A stretch of 64,000 nucleotides of DNA, from the NCBI GenBank assembly GCA_025506515.1, contig CM046443.1, positions 95,191,294-95,255,293 of the forward strand, read 5' to 3'. Shown here one piece after another: positions 34,494 to 46,402 of this stretch. A model generated the notes under the pieces. It made no database searches and was not told the origin of the DNA. It worked only from the letters and a program-made list of their open reading frames with translations. Source of the DNA: Flaveria trinervia. Taxonomy: Eukaryota; Streptophyta; Magnoliopsida; Asterales; Asteraceae. The first letter of the stretch is position 1. Every line of letters begins with the position of its first letter. Position numbers and translations under genes: made by a program.

Positions 34494-34730
34494 CCTTAGG
34501 TGTTGTGACTATTTGGTGCTGAGCACCACCGATGAAGGTCTTTTATAGGCTTAGATCCAGTACCACGAGAATGAAGGGCACAGCTTATGACAATGGTATA
34601 CCTGAACTTTACCTTAGGTGTTATGACCATTTGGTGTCGAGTACCACCGATAAAGGTCTATTATAGGCTTAGGTCCAGTACCACGAGAATGAAGGGTAAA
34701 GTTCATGGTGATGACGAAAGGAAAAGATGT
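34494..34730 (+). repeat. Tandem ~119-bp duplication in Tekay-2 LTR
   Basis: Two copies start at CCTTAGGTGTTGTGAC and CCTTAGGTGTTATGAC and end AATGAAGGG. Each contains GGTGC-GAGCACC-type inverted sequence, best preserved in the 3' LTR (GGTGCCGAGCACC near 53909 and 54027). Confidence 0.8.
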
Positions 34731-35193
34731 AATGATGAACGAACAAATGAAAGTAAGATGAATGAATGCGCGGAAGTTAATGAACGATGAAGATGATAAT
34801 TATTATCTATGTGTACGTATGATGTATGATATCATGAACGTAAAGAAAGGTTTTAACGAAAAAAAAGTATGTTTTATTTTATAAAACTAGAACTCACTCA
34901 GCAACACTGACTTTGATGTGTTTCCAGTTGGCTGGTAATGATTGCTGAGGATGGCACGAGGTGGCTACTCATCTCTTTTGGATGGCATTCTCTTGTTAAT
35001 GTTTTTGCATTGTAATGTGAACGAATGATGTTTTGAAATGAATTTGTATTAACTTGCAAAAGAATTTTTAATGATATGAAAGCTATTTTTATGATTCCGC
35101 TACCACGTTTTATGAATGATTAAATGTAAGTTCTATGTTTTATGTGCGATGAGGATCCAACTGTAGGTGTCCCGGTAACGGGGCCTTACAAGT

Positions 35194-35205
35194 TGGTATC
35201 AGAGC
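35194..35205 (+). other. Tekay-2 primer-binding site (initiator tRNA-Met)
   Basis: TGGTATCAGAGC three bases after the LTR. Confidence 0.93.
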
Positions 35206-35538
35206 CAAAGTTTAAGTGAAATGGGTAAATTTTCAAAATAAACCTTAACTTAAACCGAGAATGGGACAAAAAGGGAAGGGATGCCAATCTGAGTAGCTGC
35301 GTGCCATCAGGTATTTTCATAAAGTTAACCGGTATTATGTGCGCATGTGAGGTGTTATGTTTTGTTTGTGGATTTAAATACTGATGTAGTTAGGATAGGT
35401 GATGCTCGTGGTGTGAAGAGTAAAGTAAGTGGCTAATCACAACTGGCCACTGTAATTAGGGACTTACTATACTTGACATAAACTGAGTTGTTCCCTTGAA
35501 TGACCATATTGGTGTTTGAATCTTTCAGTGTGCGTGTG

Positions 35539-36774
35539 ATGGCCGGTGGTAGATCTTCGAAAGCTTCATGGGGTGGAGGTCACGGTGCAGAACCGCGACC
35601 CAAGAGAGGGAGACCCAGAGTTGAGAAGGTGGTTCATGAAGAACCAGAGACCCCTCATCCGGCGGGTGGCGATGAGAGCGCCAATCTAAGAGCCTGAGTA
35701 AAGGAGGCTGTTGTGGAAGATGTTCATCTGGTCATGCAGACAATCTTACCGTCTGTGGTGACCGAAGTGATTAAGGCAGTACGGGAAGGGGAAAGAAAGG
35801 AGAGAAACAGGTCCTCGGGGGGACGAGAGCAACCAGAGCCTGAAACGGTTCTCTCGGATGATGAAGAAGACGAGGAGAAGAGCCTGTGCAGGAGGGGGCA
35901 CGAGGCTGTAACTACGGGGCGTTTATGAGATGCAAGCCCCCAACTTTTGATGGAAACGGTATTGCTGCTGCTCACCGGTGGGTGAGGGAGATGGTGGCTG
36001 TTCTTGATCTCAGCGAGTGCCGGAGGACCAGAAGGTAAAGTTCGCTACCCACTCTTTTGTGGACTCGGCTCTATGCTGGTGGGACAATATAGCCCAAGCC
36101 GAGGGTAGCAGGGCCATTGGGAGAATGAGATGGTCGGAGTTGAAGAAGTTGGTGATCGAGGAGTTCTGTCCTCATAGGGAGATGGATAAAGTTGAGAGAG
36201 AATTCCTGCAACTGGAGGCGGGAACCATGACACACCAACAGTACACCACAAAGTTCAATGAGATGGCATGTCTGGTGTTGGATCAGGTGACACCTCTGTC
36301 TCGAAAGATCAAGAGGTATATTCAGGGTTTGCCAGTGGATATTCGCAGGCACATGATCGCTGCCCGGCCGAGCACATTTAGGTCGGTGGTGAATTTGGCA
36401 GGGAGATTGTATGATAAGAGAACGGTGGTGGTGACTGAAGGTGGCAAGAAAAGTGTGGTGATCGAAGCTGGCAGGGGAAGAGGTTTGGTCGGGGTGATGC
36501 TTCGACGGGTAATAAAAAGGCACGAGTGGATGACCGCCTTGTGGTCACATCAAGTGCGGGGTCGAAGATGTGTGGCAAGTGTGGAAGGAAGCATAGTGGG
36601 GAGTGTAGGTTTGGGTCGAACTTGTGCTTCAAATGTGGGAAGGCGGGACACATGGCAAAGGACTGTCGTATGGTCCGGTGCTATAACTGTGGTGAAGAGG
36701 GTCACATGAGCAGGGATTGTAAGAAGCCGAGGGCTGAGAGTTCCGGGCAAAAAAGACGGGAGGTGAAGGGCTGA
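35539..36774 (+). pseudogene. Tekay-2 gag
   Basis: Starts MAGGRSSKASWGGGHGAEPR at 35539. Then a charged segment with an acidic DDEEDEEKS run, the Gag core (HRWVREMVAVLDLSECRR; CWWDNIAQAEGSRAIGRMRW; MTHQQYTTKFNEMACLVLDQ) and a cysteine-rich end with three clusters: CGKCGRKHSGEC, CFKCGKAGHMAKDC and CYNCGEEGHMSRDC. The knuckles are expected to bind genomic RNA. Breaks: TGA near 35696, TGA near 35926, a frameshift near 36015, and a frameshift around 36480 before the knuckles. The start was chosen because it follows the untranslated leader and opens a basic N-terminus like that of related elements. Confidence 0.82.
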
Positions 36775-36797
36775 GGGCGAGCGCCAGGGCATTCACT

Positions 36798-39361
36798 ATG
36801 ACACAGGAGGAAGCTAGGACAGACCCTGATGTCGTGTCCGATACGTTTCTAGTGAACCAAACTTTAGCTTTTGTGTTATTTGATTCAAGTGCCAGTAAAA
36901 GTTTTATTTCTGCTACTTTCTGTGCTAAGCTGCCTGTTAGTAGTAGACGTGTTGATGCGCCCTTCGATGTAGAAACTGTCATAGGTAAGTCTACCAGGAT
37001 TTTTGAGATGATAGAGAACTGTGATGTGGAACTTGAGGTTCATAAGTTTCCTGTTAGACCGTTCGTGATGACCTTAGGTGGTTTCGATTTGGTTCTTGGG
37101 ATGGATTGGTTGGCGGACTCCAAGGCGAACATTGTGTGTCGCAAGAAGATGATTCGTTTGACAGCGCCTGATGGGAGTTTGGTAACTGTTTATGGTGATC
37201 GGGTTACTATGATTCCAAAGGTAATCTCAATGGCGGTGGCGGGAAAGTGTATCAGGCGTGGATGTAGTGCCTACTTGGCCTATGTAAAGGATGTGGATAT
37301 GCCAACACCACAACTGTCTGATGTATCGGTTGTGTGTGACTTTTCGGACGTGTTCCTGGAAGATTTATCAGGAGTACCACCCGAACGAGAGATCGAGTTT
37401 CAGATTGATCTGATACCGGGTGTCCAACCTGTTGCCAAGGCACCGTATCTGTTGGCTCCGACTGAGATGAAGGAGTTGATGGAGCAGTTGCAAGAGCTGT
37501 TTGATAAGGGATTCATTCGACCGAGTATCTCTCCTTGGGGTGCTCCGGTCTTATTTGTGAAGAAGAAAGACAGTAGTATGAGGATGTGCATTGACTATGC
37601 GAGATGAACAAGTTGACGGTGAAGAACCGATACCCCTTACCAAGAATAGATGATTTGTTCGATCAGCTTCAAGGTGCCAGTTGGTTTTCAAGAATAGACC
37701 TTCGATCTGGTTACCATTAGTTAAAAGTGAAAGAGTAAGTTGTTCCTAAAACAGCTTTTCGCACGTGCTATGGTCACTACGAGTTTCTTGTCATGTCTTT
37801 TGGCTTGACCAATACGCTAGCTGCTTTTATGGATCTGATGAACCGTGTGTGTTGGCTGATGTTGGATAAATCAGTGATTGTGTTTATTGATGATATCCTG
37901 ATTATTCGAAGAGCGAGAATGAGCATGCCGGTCACATTCGGGAGGTTCTGGAGACGTTGAGAAAGGAGAAGTCGTACGCTAAGTTCTCCAAGTGCGCGTT
38001 CTGGTTGCGCAAAGTTCAGTTCTTGGGTCATGTGGTGAATCCTGAAAGGATTATGGTGGAACCGGCTAAGGTGGAGGCGGTTATGCAATGGAAGTCACCA
38101 AAGACGCCATCCGAGATTCGTAGCTTCTTGGGTTTGGCGGGCTACTATAGAAGGTTTATCCAAGACTTCTCAAAGATTGCTTCTCCACTGACTACGTTGA
38201 CCTGGAAGGATGTGAAGTTTGTATGGGTTCAAGCTCAAGAGAAGGCGTTCGAAGAATTGAAGGCAAGATTGACTCAAGCTCCTGTTCTATCATTACCCGA
38301 TGGAAGTGAAGATCTGGTGGTTTATTCTGATGCTTCCTATTCGGGGTTGGGTTGTGTAATAATGCAAAGAGGGAAGGTTATAGCTTATGCATCCTGACAG
38401 TTGAAGGTTCATGAGGTCAATTATCCTACTCATAACTTGGAGCTAGCAGTCGTGGTCTTTGCGTTAAAGATTGGAGGCACTACCTCTACGGGACGAAGTG
38501 CACCATATTCACTGATCACAAAATCTTGAAGTACTTCTTTGAGCAGAAGGACCTGAACATGAGGCAGAGAAGATGGTTGGAGCTCATAAAAGACTATGAT
38601 TGTGAGATCCATTACCATCCGGGCAAGGCCAACGTGGTGGCTGATGCCCTTAGTCGGAAAGAGAAGCCCGAGCCGATTCGGGTGAAAGCATATCAGCTGA
38701 TCATGACCTCTGATGTGATGAAGCAATTTAAAGAGTTTCAAGATGAGGCACTAAAAGAAGATCATCTTAACTCTGAGAGGACGAGAGGTCTGGTCGTGGA
38801 ACTAGGTGAAAACACGCTTGGTGTTAGAACTCGATTCGAGAGAACGTGGATTCCTCGTTTGGGGGATCTACGGGTGAAGATTTTAGATGAAGCTCACAAG
38901 ACTCGATACTCCATTCATCCAGGCTCCACAAAGATGTATCAAGACATGAAGAAAGATTATTAGTGGCCGGGTATGAAACGCGACGTGGTGGAGTACGTGA
39001 GTAAGTGCCTTACTTGTCTACAGGTAAAGGCCGAGCATTTGGGAAGATCCAATCTTTGGATATACCGGAATGGAAGTGGGAGCACATCACCATGGATGTC
39101 ATCACAAAGTTGTCGCGTACCACGAAAGGGTATGATGCCATATGGGTGATTGTTGACCGCTTGACGAAGAGTGCTCACTTCCTACCGATTCGTGAGACAT
39201 ATTCATCCAAAAGGTTGGCTGATCTATTTATTAAGGAAATTGTAACTCGTCATGGTGTGCCGGTGTCTATTGTGTCGGATTGTGACACCCGGTTTACATC
39301 CAATTCTGGAAGAAATTCCACGAAGCCATGGAAACGAGGTTACATATTAGCACGATTTATC
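36798..39361 (+). pseudogene. Tekay-2 pol, part 1 (protease to integrase core)
   Basis: Protease: LFDSSASKSFISATF at 36875 (DSSAS where DSGA is usual) and LVLGMDWLADSKANIV at 37090. RT: PYLLAPTEMKELMEQL at 37443, MRMCIDYAR at 37579, FIDDILI near 37886, LGLAGYYRRFIQDFS at 38130. RNase H: YSDASYSGLGCVIMQRGKVI at 38323. Integrase: IHPGSTKMYQDMKKDY near 38915, YVSKCLTC, then WVIVDRLTKSAHFLPI near 39143 and IVSDCDTRFTS at 39270, cut at YHP. Breaks: a frameshift near 37602, stops at 37720 and 37735, a frameshift near 37905, TGA at 38395, a frameshift near 38470, TAG near 38961 and further frameshifts. The last codons continue at 51727 after the copia insertion. Confidence 0.88.
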
Positions 39362-39817
39362 ATCCCTGTAGAGATTAATGAAGAGGCTGATGCAACCTAA
39401 ACATCTTTAGTCTTTCCTGCATGCTGCAAAATTGCATTGAAGTAGAATGCTTGGGAAGTTTCACATGTGCAACAAAAATACTCTAAGTGTGAAATCTTCC
39501 GAGCCAAGACCAACATCTTCCGAAGCCAAAGATGAAGTCTTCCGAAGCCTCAGAGACAAAGTCTTCCGAAGCTTCAAGTTCATGAAGACAGATTTCTTCC
39601 GAAGACTTTTAAGATATGCTTTATCTGATGTACTGTTCCATAAAGCTGGACACCTTTCCGCTGCAACTCTGCAAGTCACCAACTAACATGGTTTGGTGAA
39701 AAGGTCCATGCTTTTGGTAACTGTACATTGAGGTCTTGAGTCTGTAACTTTCTACTTTATGTACTTTATCCTTTTTGTAATAGATAAGGATGTGAGCTAT
39801 GGCATGTCATAGTCACT

Positions 39818-39844
39818 AGTCAAAAGGCAATCTGCCTTTTGACT
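39818..39844 (+). promoter_or_regulatory. Perfect 12-bp hairpin upstream of the Sirevirus TATA box
   Basis: AGTCAAAAGGCA and TGCCTTTTGACT pair completely around ATC. It is conserved in the 3' LTR (51383-51409) and lies about 75 bases before TATAAGTA. Confidence 0.75.
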
Positions 39845-39919
39845 CTACAATTGATTTTGTGTGTGTCTAGTCAATTGTATCCAGCTGGCTTTCAAAGTAT
39901 AGCCGGCTGTAGGATGTTG

Positions 39920-39927
39920 TATAAGTA
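39920..39927 (+). promoter_or_regulatory. Candidate TATA box of the Sirevirus LTR
   Basis: TATAAGTA, about 550 bases into the 798-base LTR, preserved at about 51485 in the 3' LTR. It is preceded by an imperfect hairpin CAGCTGGCT...AGCCGGCTG, perfect in the 3' copy (AGCCAGCTG). Confidence 0.5.
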
Positions 39928-40166
39928 TCTCATGTTTTCTTGTATCTTTCACATATGCTTTGTAACACTTGTAATAGAACATAGAGAAAGCAATATACTG
40001 CATTCTTGAAAACCATACACCTGTGTTCTTTATGTTTTGTCTCTTACATTACTTGTGTTCTTAGTGTCTTATCTTGGTTAATCTAGTTTACTGTTTGATT
40101 AAAGTTTGGTTAATTTCCTCTTTGTGTTGTTGTGTTGTAATTCACACCCTTCAACGATCCTGAATT

Positions 40167-40178
40167 TGGTATCAGAGC
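40167..40178 (+). other. Sirevirus primer-binding site (initiator tRNA-Met)
   Basis: TGGTATCAGAGC just after the 5' LTR. Confidence 0.92.
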
Positions 40179-40247
40179 ATTCAGGCTCTTGATATAAGAT
40201 CTCACCATCTTAAGATCCTTCACACACACAAATACCAAACTTTTCAA

Positions 40248-42704
40248 ATGGCAGCCATTTCCAAAACTAATATGGAAACTGGAACCATGAATAAGTCCCC
40301 ACTGATTACTCTTGATGAGTTTGACACATGGTGTTTAAGAATGGAAGGTTTCATCAGGTCTCTTGATTCAAGAATGTGGGAGTCTATTGAGAATGGACCT
40401 TTCATACCCAGCACACCCTCTGCTACTGGTGCTGGTATGATCCCCAAGGATATGGCTAACTACTCTGATGAAGATAGGAAGATAGTAGAGATAGACAGGA
40501 AAGCCATGACAGCTCTTCAAACTGCCCTTCCAAACTCTATGTACAGAGGTTTCAAGAAGTGCAAAACAGCTAAGCAGCTGTGGGATGCACTGAAACTGAT
40601 GTATGAGGATTCCTTTGAAGCCAAGGAGAACAAGAAGGATCTCCTGAAGCAGCAGTTTGAAAACTTCACCTTCAAAACAGGTGAGACCATGACTCAGCAA
40701 TACTTTAGGTATGTTGAGATTGTGGATACCCTAGTGGATGGAGGAGTTTCTCTTGAAAATAGAGACATTGTAAGGAAGTTCATGTCCTCACTTCCTTGGC
40801 AGTGGACACACTACTGTGTGGTGATCAAGAGAACTGAAAATCTCAAAACTCTCACTCTGACAGAGTTATATGGTATTCTCAGTGGCTACCAGATGGAGAT
40901 GAACATGCAGGGTTCATCTGGCAACTCCAATAATCAAATGGGTTCATCCCTACATGTGGTTGAAAGGGATAGCATAGAACCCAAACATCATATTATATGC
41001 TACCCTGACAACTCACCCAAGGGTCCTTTCATCACCTTCCCAGAGACACCAAGGGAGAACTACACTCAAGGAAGCCCATTCCAAGAGACAAGCTCTTCTC
41101 AAGCATTTGTGTCTTCTGATGAAAGCTGTGGCAACTCTCTTTTCACTCTTGAAGACCTGGACTGTATCCATCCAGATGATTTGGAGTACATGGAAATAGT
41201 CCAGAAGATGGATCTTCTCATTCACAGAGCCAAGAAGTTCTACAAAAGGACTGGAAGGAAGTTCCCAAGCAATGCAACCAGTGGAAAGTTTGGACTGGAC
41301 AAAGGCAAAGTCAAGTGTTACAACTGTAACTTGATGGGCCACTTTGCCAGAGAGTGTAAGGCACCTAGAACAAATGGTGGCCAAACACAATCCAAACCAA
41401 ACTACACTGACAAAGTTCTCCACAATGAGAAGTCAAAGCAGCAAGCTGCTGTTGCTGTTGAAGAAGGAGGCTTTGACTGGAGCTTTTAGGTGGAAGATGC
41501 TTCTCCAAACCAAGCACTGATGGCAGATCATGATGAAGCCAAGGTATTGGAACATCTCTGTACTCCTGAATGCATTGCTAAAGTTAACAGGTACAGGTCC
41601 TATAACTTGGAACTGAGATCTGATATTGAGTCCTTAAACATTTTAAAATCTGATTTTAGAAAGTCTGAAAATGATTATAAGCTGAAAATAGAGGACTTAG
41701 AGAAAATAATTTCAGTTCTAAAACATGAACACACAGATTTTAGGACTCAAATTAAAGATCTCATAACCAAGTTAACTGAGTGCCAGACTGAGCTTGTGAT
41801 CAGCAAAGCCAGGGCAGAAAAGAGTGTTCTTGAAGAGAAGACCTTCAAGAACATGATATCCTCATCCCTGCACAACAAAGTGTGCTATCAAAATAGACAG
41901 GGACTGGGATCCAATGAGATAGCTCCTCCATACACAATCTTGTCAATAAGATCTTCTAGGTGTGGAAATTATGAAGATGAGCTTCCTCTCATAGATCCTA
42001 TGAGTAGGAGGATGAAAAAGAGATAGTGAAGAATCCCTCTACAAAGAGTGAAGAGGAGGACCAAGAAGGGCCACTATTCTTCTGAGGAGAAAGTGAAGAC
42101 TGTGATGACCAAGTCCATGAGAAAGAACTTGATCAGAAAGAGCAAAAGAAAGGCAAGGAAGGCTCAAGAGATCAAGGCTACTTTTGACTCTAAGCATAAA
42201 CAAGTTTTTATTTCTGCAAGGTTTAAAGTGGTAGGGACTGAAGGCATCAACCAAAACTCTGCTAAGAGTTCTGGTTCTTGCTCAACTCATTTCAACAGCA
42301 AGAAGAAGACTGATCTGCTGTGTACCACTACTGCACAGCCTGGTCCATCAAACTCCAAGCATAGTTCTCAGCCCAAGAGGACTGTCTCAGCATTTGCAAA
42401 GATGAAGGTGGAGAAGAGAAGTGACCAAAGACAGTCTTACTCTCATGAAAAGGCTCTTGTGAAGAAGAAGATGAATTGTGTTATGTGTGACAGCACCACT
42501 CACATCGCAAAGGATTGTCCCTTCAATCCTAAAGGTACTGTCCATATGGCCAAAACAAAGGCTTCAAAGAGTTCTAAGAAGATTCAGACTTCGGAAGGAA
42601 AACCAGTTTCCTTCGGAAGTTTCAAATCTAACAAGAAGGGAAGTGAAAATTCTCTTCGGAAGAACATTTGGTCTCGGAAGAAAGGAGTTCTTCCGAAGCA
42701 CTGA
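40248..42704 (+). pseudogene. Sirevirus gag, one frame broken by two stops
   Basis: MAAISKTNMETGTMNKSP starts at 40248. A copia Gag core follows: FDTWCLRMEGFIRSLDSRMW, AKQLWDALKLMYEDSFEAKE, LLKQQFENFTFKTGETMTQQ. The first knuckle is CYNCNLMGHFAREC at about 41317. TAG at 41487-41489 interrupts the frame after GGFDWSF, yet the same frame continues with a coiled-coil-like segment (LRSDIESLNILKSDFRKSEN) to another TAG near 42024, and again to a basic region with a second knuckle CVMCDSTTHIAKDC at about 42478, ending at 42704. A long Gag with a coiled coil after the knuckle is normal for Sireviruses, so the stops are probably point mutations rather than gene ends; readthrough is possible but unsupported. 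Confidence 0.85.
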
Positions 42705-42735
42705 AGTCTGCTGCAGTGTTGCAGAATCTTCCGAA
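42585..42735 (+). repeat. CTTCSGAAG cluster at the gag-pol junction of the Sirevirus
   Basis: Seven to eight copies of CTTCGGAAG, CTTCCGAAG or one-base variants within 150 bases, partly inside the end of gag. Confidence 0.8.
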
Positions 42736-45700
42736 GGTTCAGTCATCAAAACTTCTGAAACTCCAAAAATTCTAAAGTTTTGAAGGTCAAGTCCAAGACT
42801 CCAAAGGTGGTGTGGACGTCTAAGAAAGACCAAGTGACTGAGATTTCTCCATCAGCAATAGCTCAAGATCCTCTTAGTACAACCATAGGATCTATTACTG
42901 TTAATTACCTTCTGCAAGTGAGCCCAAGACAAGCAAGGCTTGGGTTTCCAGATGTAACTAATCATTCTCTTTTGTGAAGGGACATGTGAAGACAGACAGA
43001 AATGTTTGGATCATAGACAGTGGCTGCTCCAGGCACATAACTGGTAATAGGTCAATACTCTAGAACTTTGAAAGGATTGATGGAGGACCTATTGCTTTTG
43101 GAGGAGATGAAGGTGGTTACATTTCTGGAAGGGGCAAGGTCACGAATGGTAAGCTCAGCATTGAAAAGGTAAACTTTGTTAAGGAGCTTGGATACAATCT
43201 TCTGAGTGTATCTCAATTTTGTGATCAGAGTCATAACATGCTCTTTACTGAGCATGAGTGCATTGTTCTTAAGCCTGATGTGGGAATTCCTCATGAGCAT
43301 ATCCTGCTTAGAGCCCCCAGGAAAGGAAACATGTACAAGATGGATTTGCAAGAAACCTCTCCCTCCGGAGAAGTTTCATGCTTTCTATCTAAAGCCAATA
43401 GTGATGAGTCTTTCTTATGGCATAAAAGAATGTGCCATGTAAACTTTAAGAACATGAATAAATTAATTAAGCATGATTGGTAACTGGAATGCCAAAGAAA
43501 GAGTTTACAAGTGATGATCACTGTGTTGCATGCCTGAAAGGGAAGCAACATAAGGTATCTCATAAGCCTAAGGAAAGAACTCCATCACTACACCCCTACA
43601 CTTGTTACATATGGATCTCTTTGGCCCCACCAGTGTAATGAGTTTAGGAAGGACCTTATACTGTTTAGTGATCACAGATGACTTTACAAGATTCACTTGG
43701 GTCTTTTTCCTTAGAACTAAGGATGAGACTCCTGAGATTCAAAAAAAATTCATCTAAAAATTGAGAATCAATCTGATCACAAGGTCAAATCATAAGATGT
43801 GATCAAGGAACAGAATTCAAGAAACAAACCCTTGATACATTTTGTGATGAAAAGGTATTGCAAGACAATTTAGTGCTCCCAGGACTCCTCAACAAAATGG
43901 TGTTGCTGAGAGGAGAAACAGGACACTGATTGAAGCTGCAAGAACCATGTTGTCTGACTCTAAACTGCCCATCACCTTCTGGGCAGAGGCTGTCAACACT
44001 GCCTGCTATGTGCAGAACAGAGTTTTAGTAGTTAAGACTCATAGCAAGACTCCTTATGAACTTTGGCACAAGAGAGAAACCTTTCATTGGTTTTCTCAGG
44101 TCATTTGGATGTCCTTGCACCATCTTGAATACCAAAGATCAAATTGCCAAGTTTGCTGAGAAATCAGATGATGGACACTTTATGGATATTTCCAAGCTAA
44201 GGCTTATAGAGTTACAATCTCAGAATTAGAATAGTTGAGGAGTCAGCCAATGTGACCTTCAATGAACACACACCATGTGTTGCTGGTTCTGGTCCAGATT
44301 GGCTATTTGATCTTGATTGGTGTTACCAACTGTTTTAACAAATCTTGTGAGAATGTTTCAGGATCTGCAGAAAATTAAATACAGGTGATCGTGACCCAAG
44401 ATTTGAGCTAGGAAGACCTTCAAGTCATACATCTCAGCTCCAGTTAAAATACTTCTGCAAATGAGGTTTCTATCAGCACAACAATGACAAATTCAGCTGA
44501 TACATCTGGTATGCCTTCAAATTCTAGCTCAGAGGCTCTACAACTAGATAAGAACACCTCAACTGTGGAAGGCAACAATGGTGATGGTGACAGTGACCAA
44601 GAATTTATTGATGCCACTAACCACACCATAGATGAGAACATCAATGATATCACACACTGCTTGGATCAAGTTTCACTTGAAAAGTGTGCTGATGTGGTGG
44701 GAGAAACATCTATGCTAGATCTAAATTTTTCTAATTTAGATCTTTCTCAAAACTTGCTGTGATCCTCAGCTTAGGATCCACAAGTCTCATCCTACCAAAA
44801 CATCATTAGAGATGTTTGTCTCGGGGTAAAGACAAGACAAACCCATGAAGCAAATGTTTGTCTTTACTCTTGTTTTCTATCCCAGATAGAGCCAAAGAAA
44901 GTTGAGGAAGCTCTAAAGGATGGAAGTTGGGTTGAAGCTATGCAACAAGAGTTGCTTCAATTCAAAAGACAGAAAGTTTGGAACCTTTGTCCTCTTCCTT
45001 TTGGGAAGACTACCATAGGAACCAAATGGGTGTTTAGGAATAAGAAAGATGATAGAGGCATCATCATCAAGAACAAAGCTAGACTGGTTGTTCAAGGATA
45101 CACACAAGAAGAATGGATTGACTACACTAATGTCTTTGCTCCTGTGGCAAGATTAGAAGCTGTTAGGATATTCCTGGCATTTGCTGCATCCAAGAACTTC
45201 AAGGTCTTTCAACTTGATGTGAAATGTGTCTTTTTTATGGAGTGATAGATGAAGAGGTTTATGTCAAACAGCCACATGGCTTTGTAGATTCTGATCATCC
45301 TGATTATGTCTGCAAGCTTGAAAAAGCTCTCTATGGCTGCATCAGGCACCCAGGAAGTGGTATGAGACACTGTCTGTGTATCTCTGTAAACATGGATACA
45401 GGAGAGGTACTATAGATGGAACTCTTTTTCTCAAAGGACAAGGAAAAGACATATTGCTAGTTCAGTATATGTGGATGACATCATCTTTGGTTCAACTAAT
45501 CCAAAGCTCTGCAAAGACTTTGAGAAGCTGATGAAAGACAGATTTGAAATGAGTGCCATGGGGGAACTCAATTTCTTTCTGGGAATTCAAGTGAAGCAAG
45601 TTGAAGATGGCATCTTCATAAGTCAGTCAAAGTATGTTCAAGACATACTCAAAAGGTTCATATGACTGACTGTAAGATTGCTAAGACCCCATAGCCAAAA

Positions 45701-46402
45701 ACCACTCCCTTGGTCCTGATCTTAAGAGGAGTGTGTAGATGAACACTTATACAGGGCTATGATTGGGTCTCTTATTTATCTTACTGCTAGCAGGCTTGAT
45801 ATCATGTTTGCTACATGCATCTGTGCAAGATATCAAGCCAACCTAAGATGTCTCACCTTATCACTGTCAAAAGATTCTAAGATACCTCAAGGTGCATCAA
45901 CACTTGTTTATGGTATCCCAAGAATTCTGACTTCAATCTGTATGCTTATACAGATAGTGATTATGGTGATTGCAATATGACTGCAAAGTCTACATTTGGG
46001 GGATGTCAATTTCTTGGTGGAAGGGTTGTCTCATGGCAATTCAAGAAACAATCCTGTGTCTCTGCATCAACTGCTGAAGCTGAATACATTGCTGCCGCTA
46101 GCTGCTGTGCTCAAGTGCTTTGGATTCAGAATCAAATGCTAGACTAGGGTTAAATTTCAAGGAGACTCCAATCCACATAGACAACAACAGTGCTATCTCA
46201 ATTACAGAGAATCTTGTGCAGCACTCAAGGACAAAGCACATCAATATCAGTATCATTTAATAAGAGATAGTTATGAAAATGGATTAATTAAAATAGTCAA
46301 GGTTCACACAGATGAACAATATGTTGATTTGTTTACAAAGCTTTTGATGAACAAAGATTTAAATATCTAATATCAGCTATTGGGATGATCAACCTTGAGT
46401 AA
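42705..46402 (+). pseudogene. Sirevirus pol (protease, integrase, RT, RNase H)
   Basis: Protease: VWIIDSGCSRHITGN near 43007 has the copia DSGC-H signature. Integrase zinc region: FLWHKRMCHVNFKNMNKL at 43413 and CVACLKGKQHK near 43528; core: MDLFGPTSVMS near 43611, VITDDFTRFTWVF near 43670, and APRTPQQNGVAERRNRTLIE near 43880. RT: GTKWVFRNKKDDRG at 45020, FAPVARLEAVRIFLAFAASK at 45136, YVDDIIFGST at 45467, FFLGIQVKQ. RNase H: SASTAEAEYIAAASCCAQVL at 46060, HIDNNSAISI near 46170, and the end ISAIGMINLE with TAA at 46400. Breaks include TAG near 43061, a frameshift near 43485, deletions around 43740-43870 and 44100-44300, and frameshifts near 45238, 45350 and 45660. Confidence 0.88.

Larger units (their letters stand above)
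33119..35190 (+). repeat. 5' LTR of Tekay-2
   Basis: 2,072 bases, paired with 52507-54584. From the start: TATA box at 33231, TTCATTCGCA repeats (about 33740-33930), ATG-rich stretch, and a tandem ~119-base duplication (34494-34730). The frame at 33216-33410 spans the promoter and is not a gene. Confidence 0.93.
39367..40164 (+). repeat. 5' LTR of the Sirevirus-like element
   Basis: 798 bases starting TGTAGAGATT. It has five CTTCCGA(A)G motifs (39496-39605), two hairpins (39818-39844, about 39881-39909) and TATAAGTA at 39920. The last bases (CTGAA) differ from the 3' LTR (CTACA), so the exact 5' LTR end is uncertain by a few bases. Confidence 0.9.
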
